From contig NZ_JAQNCS010000005.1 in NCBI RefSeq assembly GCF_049472655.1, forward strand, positions 68,783 through 132,782: a DNA stretch of 64,000 nt, in the 5' to 3' direction. The position numbers and the translations under genes are program-made. This stretch comes from Deferribacter abyssi (GTDB lineage: Bacteria; Chrysiogenota; Deferribacteres; Deferribacterales; Deferribacteraceae). This document shows, piece by piece, positions 24,175 to 31,967 of the stretch; position 1 is the stretch's first letter; the number at the start of each line of letters is the position of its first letter. Below the pieces are notes generated by a model. That model saw nothing but the letters and a program-made list of their open reading frames with translations, did no database searches and had not been told where the DNA came from.

Positions 24175-25482
24175 ATGAAAAAAATATTTTTATCAATATT
24201 TTTTATTCTCACGAGCAGTATTTTATTTAGTGCGGATAATGCAATAAGTGCTAAACAGGTGCAAATTAATCTTGACTGGTTGTGGACTTTAATAGCTGCG
24301 TTTCTTGTTTTTTTTATGCAGCTTGGGTTTGCAATGGTAGAAACAGGTTTTACAAGAGCTAAAAATGCCGTGAATATTATTATGAAAAACCTGATGGATT
24401 TTTCAATGGGAGTATTAGGATTTTTTGCTGTTGGATTTGCTTTAATGTTTGGCAAAAGTTATGGTGGCTTTATTGGTACAGAGGGTTTTTTTCTACTAAA
24501 CTGGGGTTATGGTGACAATTGGACACTTGCATTTTTTTTGTTTCAAGCAATGTTTTGTGCTACAGCTGCAACAATAGTTTCTGGAGCAATTGCAGAAAGA
24601 GCAAATTTTAAAGCATATCTTATTTTTAGTTTTCTTATGTCGGCGATTGTTTATCCTATTTTTGGTGGCTGGGCTTGGGGGAGTTTGTTTCATGGTAATG
24701 GATGGCTTGAAAAATTAGGATTTATAGACTTTGCTGGTTCTACTGTAGTTCACTCGATAGGTGGTTGGGCAGCTCTTGCTGGAGCCATTGTTTTAGGACC
24801 AAGAGTTGGAAAATATTCAGCGGATGGTAAAGTCAGAGCGATTCCAGGACACAACATACCACTTGCTACTATTGGGGTTTTTATTCTTTGGTTTGGATGG
24901 TATGGTTTTAATGTGGGTAGTGAAACTGCTGCTGATGCTGCATTACCGTTAATTGCTCTTAATACAACATTAGCACCTGCAGCTAGCTCTATTACAGCGC
25001 TTGTGGTTACGTATAATATGTATAAAAAGTTTGATGCAGGTATGGCTTTAAATGGTGTTTTATCTGGACTTGTTGGGATAACAGCTGGTTGTGCAAATGT
25101 AACTCCCTTTGCTGCTATTTTAATAGGGGTTGTTTCTGGCATTCTTGTTGTATACTCAGTACTCTTTTTTGAAAAAATCAAGATTGATGACCCTGTGGGA
25201 GCTATATCTGTGCATGGTGTTTGCGGAGCTTGGGGAACAATTGCAGCCGGACTGTGTAATTATAACTTTGAACAAAGAGCATGGGAGCCGGTATTTTTAT
25301 CTCAAATTGTAGGAGTTGTGGTGGCTTTCATATGGGGTTTTGTAATAAGCTTTATTCTTTTTAAATTGATAAATAAAGTGATAAAATTTAGAGTTTCAGA
25401 AGAGGAGGAGTTTACAGGACTCGACTTATATGAACACGGAATAAAAGCATATCCAGAATTTCCTATTAGCCATATAAAATAG
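24175..25482 (+). CDS. amtB: Ammonium channel AmtB
   Basis: 435 residues with a cleavable N-terminal segment (about 1-20) and eleven membrane spans. Twin pore histidines are in STVVHSIGGWAAL and GAISVHGVCGAWG; MVETGFTRAKNAVNIIMKN is typical of the N-terminal third. It passes ammonium/ammonia and is gated by GlnK, encoded just upstream. In this organism it may also retain or reclaim ammonium made by nitrate ammonification. AGGAGG is followed by ATG after 5 nt. Confidence 0.95.
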   Translation: MKKIFLSIFFILTSSILFSADNAISAKQVQINLDWLWTLIAAFLVFFMQLGFAMVETGFTRAKNAVNIIMKNLMDFSMGVLGFFAVGFALMFGKSYGGFIGTEGFFLLNWGYGDNWTLAFFLFQAMFCATAATIVSGAIAERANFKAYLIFSFLMSAIVYPIFGGWAWGSLFHGNGWLEKLGFIDFAGSTVVHSIGGWAALAGAIVLGPRVGKYSADGKVRAIPGHNIPLATIGVFILWFGWYGFNVGSETAADAALPLIALNTTLAPAASSITALVVTYNMYKKFDAGMALNGVLSGLVGITAGCANVTPFAAILIGVVSGILVVYSVLFFEKIKIDDPVGAISVHGVCGAWGTIAAGLCNYNFEQRAWEPVFLSQIVGVVVAFIWGFVISFILFKLINKVIKFRVSEEEEFTGLDLYEHGIKAYPEFPISHIK

Positions 25483-25488
25483 AATATT

Positions 25489-25514
25489 AGAAGGGGAGTT
25501 TTCCCCTTTTCTTT
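25489..25514 (+). terminator. Terminator after amtB
   Basis: AAGGGGA (25491-25497) and TCCCCTT (25502-25508) form a stem, extended by A-T and G-U pairs, followed by TTCTTT. It starts 9 nt past the amtB stop. Confidence 0.8.
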
Positions 25515-25593
25515 AAATCTTCATAAGCTATAAAACACGGGATGGATATATAGCAGTTTTTCATTCAAAAAATTCATATAACTGTTAATGTTA

Positions 25594-25615
25594 GTAAAAA
25601 ATATTGTGACTCCAG
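25594..25615 (+). repeat. Bipartite intergenic motif, copy 2
   Basis: GTAAAAA, 5 nt, then GTGACTCCAG, about 50 nt upstream of the second riboswitch. It matches copies at 13429 and 59391. Confidence 0.4.
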
Positions 25616-25663
25616 AAATCATATTACTTCCAAAATTTTAAATTTTGTGCTAATATGTTAATT

Positions 25664-25820
25664 GCAGGATACGGGAAGTCCGGTGAAAGTCCGGCGCTGC
25701 CCCCGCAACTGTGAGCCTGACGAAAGCCCATTATGCCACTGCCGAGCGCCTAAAAACTAATTAGGTGTTAGGTGGGAAGGCGGGTGAGTAGGATGAAGGC
25801 GAGCCAGGAGACCGGCCTGC
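25664..25820 (+). promoter_or_regulatory. Cobalamin riboswitch aptamer 2
   Basis: GCAGG (25664-25668) closes with CCTGC (25816-25820). Conserved GGGAAGTCCGGTG, ATGCCACTGCCG, GGGAAGGCGGGTGAG and the B12 box AGCCAGGAGACCGG (25803-25816) are present; a variable arm carries CTAATTAGGTG. The 88 nt to the nrdD start contain candidate pairings that could mask GGAGG: AACCT (25870-25874) with AGGTT (25901-25905), and CTCC (25881-25884) with GGAG (25899-25902). No T-run terminator is seen, so translational control is likelier; the platform is unresolved. Confidence 0.93.
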
Positions 25821-25908
25821 TAAAAAACCTACGGAGGGTAGGATGAATATCATCTATATAATCTACTAAAACCTATTTTTCTCCTTGAAATTTTAGTTGG
25901 AGGTTAAT

Positions 25909-27942
25909 GTGATTGAAAAGGTTGTAAAGCGTGATGGGCGTGTTGTGCCCTTTGACTATGAGAGAATTGCAAATGCCATTTTTAAAGCTGCCAAAGCAGT
26001 AGGTGGCGAAGATAGGAATACAGCTAACAGGTTGGCTATCGAAGTAGCAAAAGTTGTCGAAGAAAAGTATGGCAAAATAGGTGTGGCAACAGTAGAAGAG
26101 ATTCAGGATATAGTAGAAAAAATATTAATTGAAAATGGCCATGCTAAAACTGCAAAGGCTTACATCTTGTATCGTAAAAAAAGATCAGATATGCGTGAGT
26201 TAAAAAATGCTTTAGATGATGCTTTTGACCTAATAGATGAGTACATTGGTAATGTGGATTGGCGAGTAAAAGAAAATAGCAATACGACATATTCTTTACA
26301 GGGGTTAAACAACTATATTTCATCCACAATTACTGCAAAATATTGGCTCAATAAAATTTATCCGGAAGAGATAAAAGTAGCTCACGAAAATGGTGATTTC
26401 CATATTCATGATTTGGGGATACTTTCGGTTTATTGTTGTGGTTGGGACTTGAGAGATTTATTGTTAAAAGGGTTTAAAGGAGTGGAAGGAAAAGTTGAAA
26501 GTGCACCACCTAAACATTTTAGAAGTGTACTTGGACAGATTGTAAACTTTTTTTATACATTACAAGGGGAAGCTGCCGGTGCTCAAGCATTTGCAAATTT
26601 TGATACTCTCTTAGCTCCATTCGTATATTATGATAAACTAAATTACAAAGATGTAAAACAATGTATTCAGGAATTTGTGTTTAACCTCAATATCCCTACA
26701 AGGGTAGGATTTCAAACACCTTTTACCAACTTAACTTTTGATTTAAAAGTACCATCAATCTATAAAAATGAAGCTGTGGTAGTAGGAGGACAGTTAAAAG
26801 ATAAAACTTATGCCGAATTTCAGAAAGAAATGGATATGATAAACAAAGCATTTATCGAGGTAATGTGTGAAGGGGATGCTAAAGGGAGAATTTTTACTTT
26901 TCCTATTCCAACTTATAATATCACAAAGGATTTTGATTGGGACAACGAGATAGTTACAGAGTTGATGAAAATGACAGGAAAATATGGCATCCCTTATTTT
27001 GCAAATTTTGTAAATAGCGATATGAGTCCAGACGATGCAAGAAGCATGTGTTGTAGGCTTAGACTTGATAACAGGGAATTGAGAAAAAGAGGGGGTGGTT
27101 TATTTGGAGCAAACCCTTTAACAGGCTCCATTGGGGTAGTAACCATAAATCTACCACGAATTGGATACCTTGCCTCAGATGAGGCTGATTACTTCAAGCG
27201 ATTAAGTGTATTACTTGAATTGGCAAGAGAAAGTTTAAAAATTAAGAGAAAAACTTTAGAAAATTTAACAGAAAAAGGGCTTTATCCATACGCTAAGTTT
27301 TATCTCACAGAAATAAAAGAGAGATTTGGCCAATACTGGAAAAATCATTTTAATACCATAGGAATTGTAGGGATGAATGAATCTTTGTTAAATTTTATTG
27401 GTGTAGATATTGTTCATGAGGAAGGGGTGGAGTTTGCCATCAAGGTGCTAAATTTCATCAATGAAAAGATTTCAGAATTTCAAATGGAAGATGATATGCT
27501 TTACAACTTAGAGGCAACTCCAGCTGAAAGCACAAGTTATCGTCTTGCTAAAATAGATAAAAGCAATTTTATAGATATCATCACAAGTGGCAAAGAGAAA
27601 CCTTATTATACAAACTCTACACAACTACCTGTAAACTGTAAATTAGATATGTTTGCAGCATTAAAACATCAGGATAGATTACAAACTCTCTATACAGGTG
27701 GAACGGTATTTCATCTTTTCTTGGGTGAATCTGTTGAAGAGCCTGACTCTTTGAAGCAGCTTGTTAAAAGGATAGCTTCTCAGTTTAGATTGCCTTATTT
27801 TACAATTACACCAACTTTCTCAGTATGCCCCGTGCACGGATATATATCTGGAAGACATTTTGAGTGTCCTAAGTGTATAGAGGAAAAAAGGTACGAAATA
27901 ATGAATGAAATAGAGCAATTAAAGTCATTGATAACAAACTAA
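25909..27942 (+). CDS. nrdD: Class III anaerobic ribonucleotide reductase large chain, lacking the glycyl-radical domain
   Basis: 677 residues from GTG 25909, 5 nt after GGAGG; an in-frame TTG at 25897 overlaps that site. An ATP-cone (about 1-90) is followed by the NrdD barrel, with HIHDLGILSVYCCGWDL, MCCRLRLDN and NLPRIGYLASDE. The end has a zinc-type pair, CPVHG and CPKC, and then stops after about 25 charged residues. The glycyl-radical loop that normally closes NrdD is missing here and is found as the next small gene. It makes deoxyribonucleotides from ribonucleoside triphosphates without B12 or oxygen, so repression by a B12 riboswitch makes sense if a B12-dependent class II enzyme exists elsewhere. 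Confidence 0.93.
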   Translation: MIEKVVKRDGRVVPFDYERIANAIFKAAKAVGGEDRNTANRLAIEVAKVVEEKYGKIGVATVEEIQDIVEKILIENGHAKTAKAYILYRKKRSDMRELKNALDDAFDLIDEYIGNVDWRVKENSNTTYSLQGLNNYISSTITAKYWLNKIYPEEIKVAHENGDFHIHDLGILSVYCCGWDLRDLLLKGFKGVEGKVESAPPKHFRSVLGQIVNFFYTLQGEAAGAQAFANFDTLLAPFVYYDKLNYKDVKQCIQEFVFNLNIPTRVGFQTPFTNLTFDLKVPSIYKNEAVVVGGQLKDKTYAEFQKEMDMINKAFIEVMCEGDAKGRIFTFPIPTYNITKDFDWDNEIVTELMKMTGKYGIPYFANFVNSDMSPDDARSMCCRLRLDNRELRKRGGGLFGANPLTGSIGVVTINLPRIGYLASDEADYFKRLSVLLELARESLKIKRKTLENLTEKGLYPYAKFYLTEIKERFGQYWKNHFNTIGIVGMNESLLNFIGVDIVHEEGVEFAIKVLNFINEKISEFQMEDDMLYNLEATPAESTSYRLAKIDKSNFIDIITSGKEKPYYTNSTQLPVNCKLDMFAALKHQDRLQTLYTGGTVFHLFLGESVEEPDSLKQLVKRIASQFRLPYFTITPTFSVCPVHGYISGRHFECPKCIEEKRYEIMNEIEQLKSLITN

Positions 27943-27958
27943 ATTATAGGAGGTTTTT

Positions 27959-28138
27959 ATGAAAAAGGAAGAGATTTTAGAAAAAATAGCTAAATTGGAA
28001 GATGAGCTTAAAAATGTTAAAGGGGAAAAATGTGAAGTTTATTCAAGGGTAGTGGGGTATCATAGACCAGTTCAAAATTGGAACGACGGTAAGCAAGAAG
28101 AGTTTGGAGAAAGGTTTGAGTACGGATTTGAACAGTGA
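27959..28138 (+). CDS. Separate 59-residue glycyl-radical subunit of class III RNR
   Basis: A 59-residue reading frame begins ATG 5 nt after AGGAGG and ends TGA, which overlaps the GTG of nrdG. A short charged helix (1-22) leads into CEVYSRVVGYHRPVQNW, then NDGKQEEFGER, the glycyl-radical loop normally fused to the C-terminus of NrdD; Gly33 is the predicted radical site. It lies 16 nt after the nrdD stop in a different frame, with its own ribosome site, so a simple stop mutation does not explain it. Inferred: it docks on NrdD, is activated by NrdG and restores the full enzyme, as the GrcA/YfiD spare-part protein does for pyruvate formate-lyase. Confidence 0.88.
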   Translation: MKKEEILEKIAKLEDELKNVKGEKCEVYSRVVGYHRPVQNWNDGKQEEFGERFEYGFEQ

Positions 28139-28821
28139 TTGTGGCAGATTTTGAGCCTATCTCATTGAATGATTTTCCTGGTAGGGTTGCAACTGTGGTA
28201 TTTACACACGGTTGCAACCTGCTTTGTAGATTCTGTTATAACAGAGAGCTTGTATTAAAGAATTACGTTTACATAGACAAAACGAAGCAATTTTTCGAAT
28301 TTATAAAAAAAAACGGTGTTAAAAATGTGGCTATAACGGGGGGAGAGCCGCTGTCTCACCCAAATATTTTTGAATTTTTACACGAGCTAAAAAGTAATGG
28401 AATAGAAATAAAAATTGATACAAACGGTTTTTCTTCGAAAAAATTACAAATAGCCTTAAAAGAAAAACTGTTAGATTACGTAGCTGTGGATGTTAAGGGT
28501 TTTTCGGATGAAGAGATAAAATATATTACAAGATGTAATTTAAAATTTGAGTATTTTGCTGATACTTACAGATTGCTGAAACAATATGGTGTACCGTTTG
28601 AGTTGAGAATAACTGTCTGGAAAGATTTTCACAAAAAAAATTTAGAAAATTTTTTTGCATTGATTGATGAAAATGACAAAATTATTTTACAGAAGCCTTT
28701 AATCGATAAACCGTTGCTTGATAAAAGATTTGCATCTCAGCTATCAAAAGTAGATTTTGAAAAAAATGTAGAAACTTTTATCTCCTTTTTTCCAAAAACG
28801 AAAGTGAGAAACATGTTGTGA
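28135..28821 (+). CDS. nrdG: Radical SAM activase of class III RNR
   Basis: 228 residues. The radical SAM motif CNLLCRFCYN (CX3CX2C) binds the 4Fe-4S cluster, and ITGGEPLSHP and IKIDTNGF are SAM-binding segments. The protein resembles the NrdG2-type activases (FEPISLNDFPGRVATVVFTHGCNL). It would generate the glycyl radical on the small subunit encoded immediately upstream. The start is GTG in a GTGA overlap with that gene, a sign of translational coupling. Confidence 0.92.
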   Translation: MIVADFEPISLNDFPGRVATVVFTHGCNLLCRFCYNRELVLKNYVYIDKTKQFFEFIKKNGVKNVAITGGEPLSHPNIFEFLHELKSNGIEIKIDTNGFSSKKLQIALKEKLLDYVAVDVKGFSDEEIKYITRCNLKFEYFADTYRLLKQYGVPFELRITVWKDFHKKNLENFFALIDENDKIILQKPLIDKPLLDKRFASQLSKVDFEKNVETFISFFPKTKVRNML

Positions 28822-29531
28822 AAGAAATACCGATTTTGGCAACAACCTCATTTATTTATTACGATACAAGAGTGATGAACGTGTTAAGACTAATGCATCT
28901 CTTTGATGAAATAGAGCTATTATATTTTGAAAGCAGAAGGATATATGATAAAGTCGCTGAAAACGAGCTCTTACTGCTAAGTAAGTTGAACATTAAATAT
29001 TGTCCTCACCTTCCCTACGATAGAGATTTAAATATAAAAAAAGATTATAAAATAATGAGTAACTTTGTATCAAATCTTACAAAACTACCAACTTCTTTTT
29101 TCTTTTTGCACTCGAACGAAAGGGATTATCAAAAAATTGAATGTTTAGTGGAAAAATTTCCATCAGTATTGGTTGAAAATATTAAAAGCAGTAAGGTGTT
29201 TGATGATTTGTTTGAAACTAAAGTTAATTACTGTGTAGATATTGGACATTTACTTACAAATGGTGAAAACCCCTTTGAAATTCTCAAAAAGTATGAGAAG
29301 AAAATTAAGTATATCCATTTACATGGAGTTAAAAATGGAATTGATCATTTAGAGCTTTATCACTTAGATAAAAAATTACTACTGTATATTATCGATTTTG
29401 CCATAGAAAAAAAGATTGGCCTCAGCATAGAACTCTTTGGTTTTAAAAAGCTACTTAGAAGCTTAAACTATTTATTGGAGGTTTTTGAAAAGTATGGTTA
29501 CTCTTATTACAGGTGGTATCAAAAGTGGTAA
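28818..29531 (+). CDS. cbiR: CbiR-like cobamide-remodelling phosphodiesterase (AP-endonuclease-2 fold)
   Basis: 237 residues of the xylose-isomerase-like/AP-endonuclease-2 TIM barrel type, with CVDIGHLLTNGENPFEIL and IKYIHLHGVKNGIDHLEL as metal-site segments. Proteins of this kind within cobamide operons include CbiR, which cleaves the nucleotide loop of imported cobamides so the lower ligand can be exchanged. Here it overlaps nrdG (GTGA start) and precedes cobU, cobT and cobS, which is the expected place. A generic sugar isomerase is the alternative. Confidence 0.65.
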   Translation: MKEIPILATTSFIYYDTRVMNVLRLMHLFDEIELLYFESRRIYDKVAENELLLLSKLNIKYCPHLPYDRDLNIKKDYKIMSNFVSNLTKLPTSFFFLHSNERDYQKIECLVEKFPSVLVENIKSSKVFDDLFETKVNYCVDIGHLLTNGENPFEILKKYEKKIKYIHLHGVKNGIDHLELYHLDKKLLLYIIDFAIEKKIGLSIELFGFKKLLRSLNYLLEVFEKYGYSYYRWYQKW

Positions 29532-30000
29532 AACTTCTTATGCAATAAAGCTCGCATTGACTCATGAGAAGAGGATTTATCTTGCCACGGCAGAGCCCTT
29601 TGATGAGGAGATGAAGAAGAAGATTGAAAGACATAGGGCAGAAAGGGAAAACAGATTTTATACAATTGAAGAGCCTGTTGAGATTGTAAGGGTGCTTAAA
29701 AATATTAAAAATTATGATGTAGTTGTTTTAGATTGTATAACAACTTGGGTTAACAATTTAATGTACTACAAGAAAGATCTTGATAGCTATTTTGAAGAAT
29801 TAACAAACTTACTGCCTAAAGTTTCTTATAATTTAATAATAATTACAAATGAAGTAGGGTTGGGAATTGTGCCTGTTAATTATGAAACAAGAAAATATGT
29901 AAATTTTTTAGGCGTTATTAATCAAAAAGTGGCAGCTGCTGCAAACAGTTGTCTTTTGATGGTATCAGGAATTCCAGTAAAGATAAAGGAGGAGAAATGA
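29494..30000 (+). CDS. cobU: Adenosylcobinamide kinase / guanylyltransferase
   Basis: 168 residues starting MVTLITGGIKSGKTSYA, the P-loop of CobU, with HRAER supplying the guanylylated His and VVLDCITTWVNNLMY a conserved middle block. It phosphorylates adenosylcobinamide and transfers GMP to it. ATG 29494 gives the normal N-terminus; a TTG at 29485 sits too close to GGAGG. It overlaps cbiR at its 5' end and cobT by ATGA at its 3' end. Confidence 0.93.
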   Translation: MVTLITGGIKSGKTSYAIKLALTHEKRIYLATAEPFDEEMKKKIERHRAERENRFYTIEEPVEIVRVLKNIKNYDVVVLDCITTWVNNLMYYKKDLDSYFEELTNLLPKVSYNLIIITNEVGLGIVPVNYETRKYVNFLGVINQKVAAAANSCLLMVSGIPVKIKEEK

Positions 30001-31070
30001 CACTACAAGAAATTATTTCAAAAATCGAACCGATTGATAAGGAAACTTTCGAGAAAGCAAAAGAGAGAACTTCACAGTTAATTATGCCGCCAAGGGCAAT
30101 GGGGATGTTGAACGATATTTCTGAGAGGCTTTGTGCTATAACATCAAATATGAAACCAGAAGTGGACAAAAGAGCTGTATTTGTAATGGCAGGTGACCAT
30201 GGAGTTGTAGAGGAAGGGGTAAGTGCATTTCCACAGCAGGTTACCTGTGAGATGATCAAGGCTTTTGTAAATGGCATTGCTACAATAACTGTTCTTGCAA
30301 GACAAAACAACTGTGCTGTGGTTGTGGCTGATGTGGGGTCTAAGTGTGAGATAGATGAAAAAGAACTATCCGGAAAAAATAAGTTTATTGTGAAGAAAGT
30401 AAAATATGGCACAAACAATTTTGCAAAAGAGCCTGCTATGACAAGGGATGAAGCTATTCAATCAATTTTAGCTGGCTTTGAAATTGCATCTAAAGAAATT
30501 AAAGAACAAAAGCTTAACTTAGTTGCAACTGGCGATATGGGTATTGGCAACACTACTCCATCTTCAGCAATTGGATCTGTGATAACGGGAAACAGTGTGG
30601 AGATAATGACAGGTAAAGGTACAGGTATCCCTTCTGAAATGTTAAAAAAGAAAATAGGAGTAATAAAAAAGGGTATTGAGTTTAACAAACCGAACCCAGA
30701 AGATCCGATAGATGTGCTCTCAAAAGTAGGCGGTATTGAGATTGGGGCAATAGCAGGAGTTATACTTGCTGCAGCATACCACAAAATCCCTGTTATAATC
30801 GATGGTATTATATCTACAGCCGGTGCTCTAATTGCTTACAAACTTTGTCCTACCGTAATAGAATATATGTTTGCAGGGCATAAATCGGAGGAACCTGGCC
30901 ATATAAAAATGCTTGATTATTTAGGTTTGAAACCGTTATTACAACTAAATATGAGATTAGGTGAAGGGACTGGAGCAGTTCTTGCTATACATATTCTTGA
31001 TGCTGCAGCAAGAATTATAAAAGAGGTGGCAACTTTTAGTGAGGCAGGGGTAAGTGAAGGCAAAGTGTAA
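29997..31070 (+). CDS. cobT: Nicotinate-nucleotide:dimethylbenzimidazole phosphoribosyltransferase
   Basis: 357 residues with the CobT pattern: PPRAMGMLNDISERL, FVMAGDHGVVEEGVSAFPQ, TGDMGIGNTTPSSAI and the C-terminal MRLGEGTGAVLAIHILDAAARI with the catalytic Glu. It activates the lower-ligand base with nicotinate mononucleotide. ATG 29997 has AAAGGAGG ahead of it; an upstream reading within cobU is rejected. No bluB or bza gene for making a lower ligand lies in the window, so the base may be salvaged or made elsewhere. Confidence 0.95.
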   Translation: MTLQEIISKIEPIDKETFEKAKERTSQLIMPPRAMGMLNDISERLCAITSNMKPEVDKRAVFVMAGDHGVVEEGVSAFPQQVTCEMIKAFVNGIATITVLARQNNCAVVVADVGSKCEIDEKELSGKNKFIVKKVKYGTNNFAKEPAMTRDEAIQSILAGFEIASKEIKEQKLNLVATGDMGIGNTTPSSAIGSVITGNSVEIMTGKGTGIPSEMLKKKIGVIKKGIEFNKPNPEDPIDVLSKVGGIEIGAIAGVILAAAYHKIPVIIDGIISTAGALIAYKLCPTVIEYMFAGHKSEEPGHIKMLDYLGLKPLLQLNMRLGEGTGAVLAIHILDAAARIIKEVATFSEAGVSEGKV

Positions 31071-31078
31071 TAGTAAAC

Positions 31079-31120
31079 AAGTGTTAAGTGACAAGTAACA
31101 AGTGATGAGTAACAGGTAGT
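31079..31120 (+). repeat. Six-copy 7-nt tandem repeat (AAGTGAC-like)
   Basis: Successive heptamers AAGTGTT, AAGTGAC, AAGTAAC, AAGTGAT, GAGTAAC and AGGTAGT follow without gaps. The array starts 8 nt after the cobT stop and touches a dedA-like remnant. A second heptamer array of different sequence ends cbiH. Confidence 0.7.
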
Positions 31121-31124
31121 AAAA

Positions 31125-31205
31125 ATGAGTGCCGATTTGAATATTATTTATGTGTTAATGGGTTATTTTGGTTTGTTTGTAGAAAATATTTTTCCACAAA
31201 TTTAA
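31125..31205 (+). pseudogene. Probable remnant of a DedA-family membrane protein gene (N-terminal fragment)
   Basis: A 26-codon frame translates to MSADLNIIYVLMGYFGLF and then VENIFPQI and a stop. The GYxGLFxENxFP pattern is the conserved opening of DedA-family membrane proteins, which continue with Pro-Ser-Glu and about 170 more residues; nothing of that is seen downstream. It immediately follows the heptamer array. It could be a chance match or a short real peptide, so confidence is limited. The remaining 31206-31268 probably carries only the cobS ribosome site. Confidence 0.45.
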
Positions 31206-31268
31206 TAAAACAGATTTTAAAAAGATAGGGTGATTCCATATGTATAACGAGAGAGGTTATGAAAGATA

Positions 31269-31967
31269 ATGCTAACTGGTTTTAAAAATGCAATATCCTT
31301 TTTGACAATTGTAAGATTGAAAAGTGATAATTTCGATGCAAAAGAAGCTTTGCGCTTTTTCCCTGTTGTTGGTCTTTTGATTGGCTCTTTTGTGTTTTTA
31401 ATAAGCTTACTTGATACCGCTATTACTCCGTTGTTAATGCTGATATTTAGTGTGATTATCACAGGTGGACTTCATCTGGATGGGGTTGCTGATACAGCTG
31501 ATGCCTATTTTTCAGGACGCTCCAAAGATGTAATGCTTGAAATTATGAAAGATAGCAGAATTGGAACGATGGGAGTGCTTGCTTTAATACTCATATTAAT
31601 ATCAAAACTGTATGCTTTTGAAAATATTAAAGAGAGTATGGCTATCATACTACCTTTTGCCTACTCAAGAATTAGTATGCTTTATCTTATTCGTGATTTA
31701 AAATATTTAAGAGATGATGGTACAGGAAAAACCTTTTTTGGCAGGTTAGAAACAAAAGATTTCACTTTAGCATACATTATTTATTTTCTATCAATTTTTG
31801 GAGGATTTGGATTTTTCATTATCTTCAACACTGTTTATTTTATATTGCTTACTCTGCTGAAGAGTTATCACTTGAAAAAAATAGGTGGTGCAACCGGTGA
31901 TATTATCGGAGCATCATGTGAAGTAATTGAAACGGTTTTACTTTTAACAGGAGTGCTCATTGCTTGA
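31269..31967 (+). CDS. cobS: Adenosylcobinamide-GDP ribazoletransferase (cobalamin synthase)
   Basis: 232 residues with about six to seven membrane segments. The CobS signature GGLHLDGVADTADAYFSGRSKDVMLEIMKDSRIGTMG lies near residues 62-100 with metal-binding acidic residues, and TGDIIGASCEVIET is near the end. It joins the activated lower ligand to adenosylcobinamide-GDP at the membrane. It restarts the operon after the repeat/dedA-remnant gap. Confidence 0.95.
   Translation: MLTGFKNAISFLTIVRLKSDNFDAKEALRFFPVVGLLIGSFVFLISLLDTAITPLLMLIFSVIITGGLHLDGVADTADAYFSGRSKDVMLEIMKDSRIGTMGVLALILILISKLYAFENIKESMAIILPFAYSRISMLYLIRDLKYLRDDGTGKTFFGRLETKDFTLAYIIYFLSIFGGFGFFIIFNTVYFILLTLLKSYHLKKIGGATGDIIGASCEVIETVLLLTGVLIA

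Noticed and set aside
23961..24455. Long open frame on the minus strand across glnK/amtB
   Set aside because: It lies opposite two certain genes, has low-complexity Thr/Ser/Ile-rich translation and no family features.
29949..29996. Upstream start for cobT
   Set aside because: The extra residues lie within cobU; ATG 29997 has AAAGGAGG directly upstream.
31079..31120. CRISPR-like array
   Set aside because: Units are 7 nt, contiguous and without spacers.
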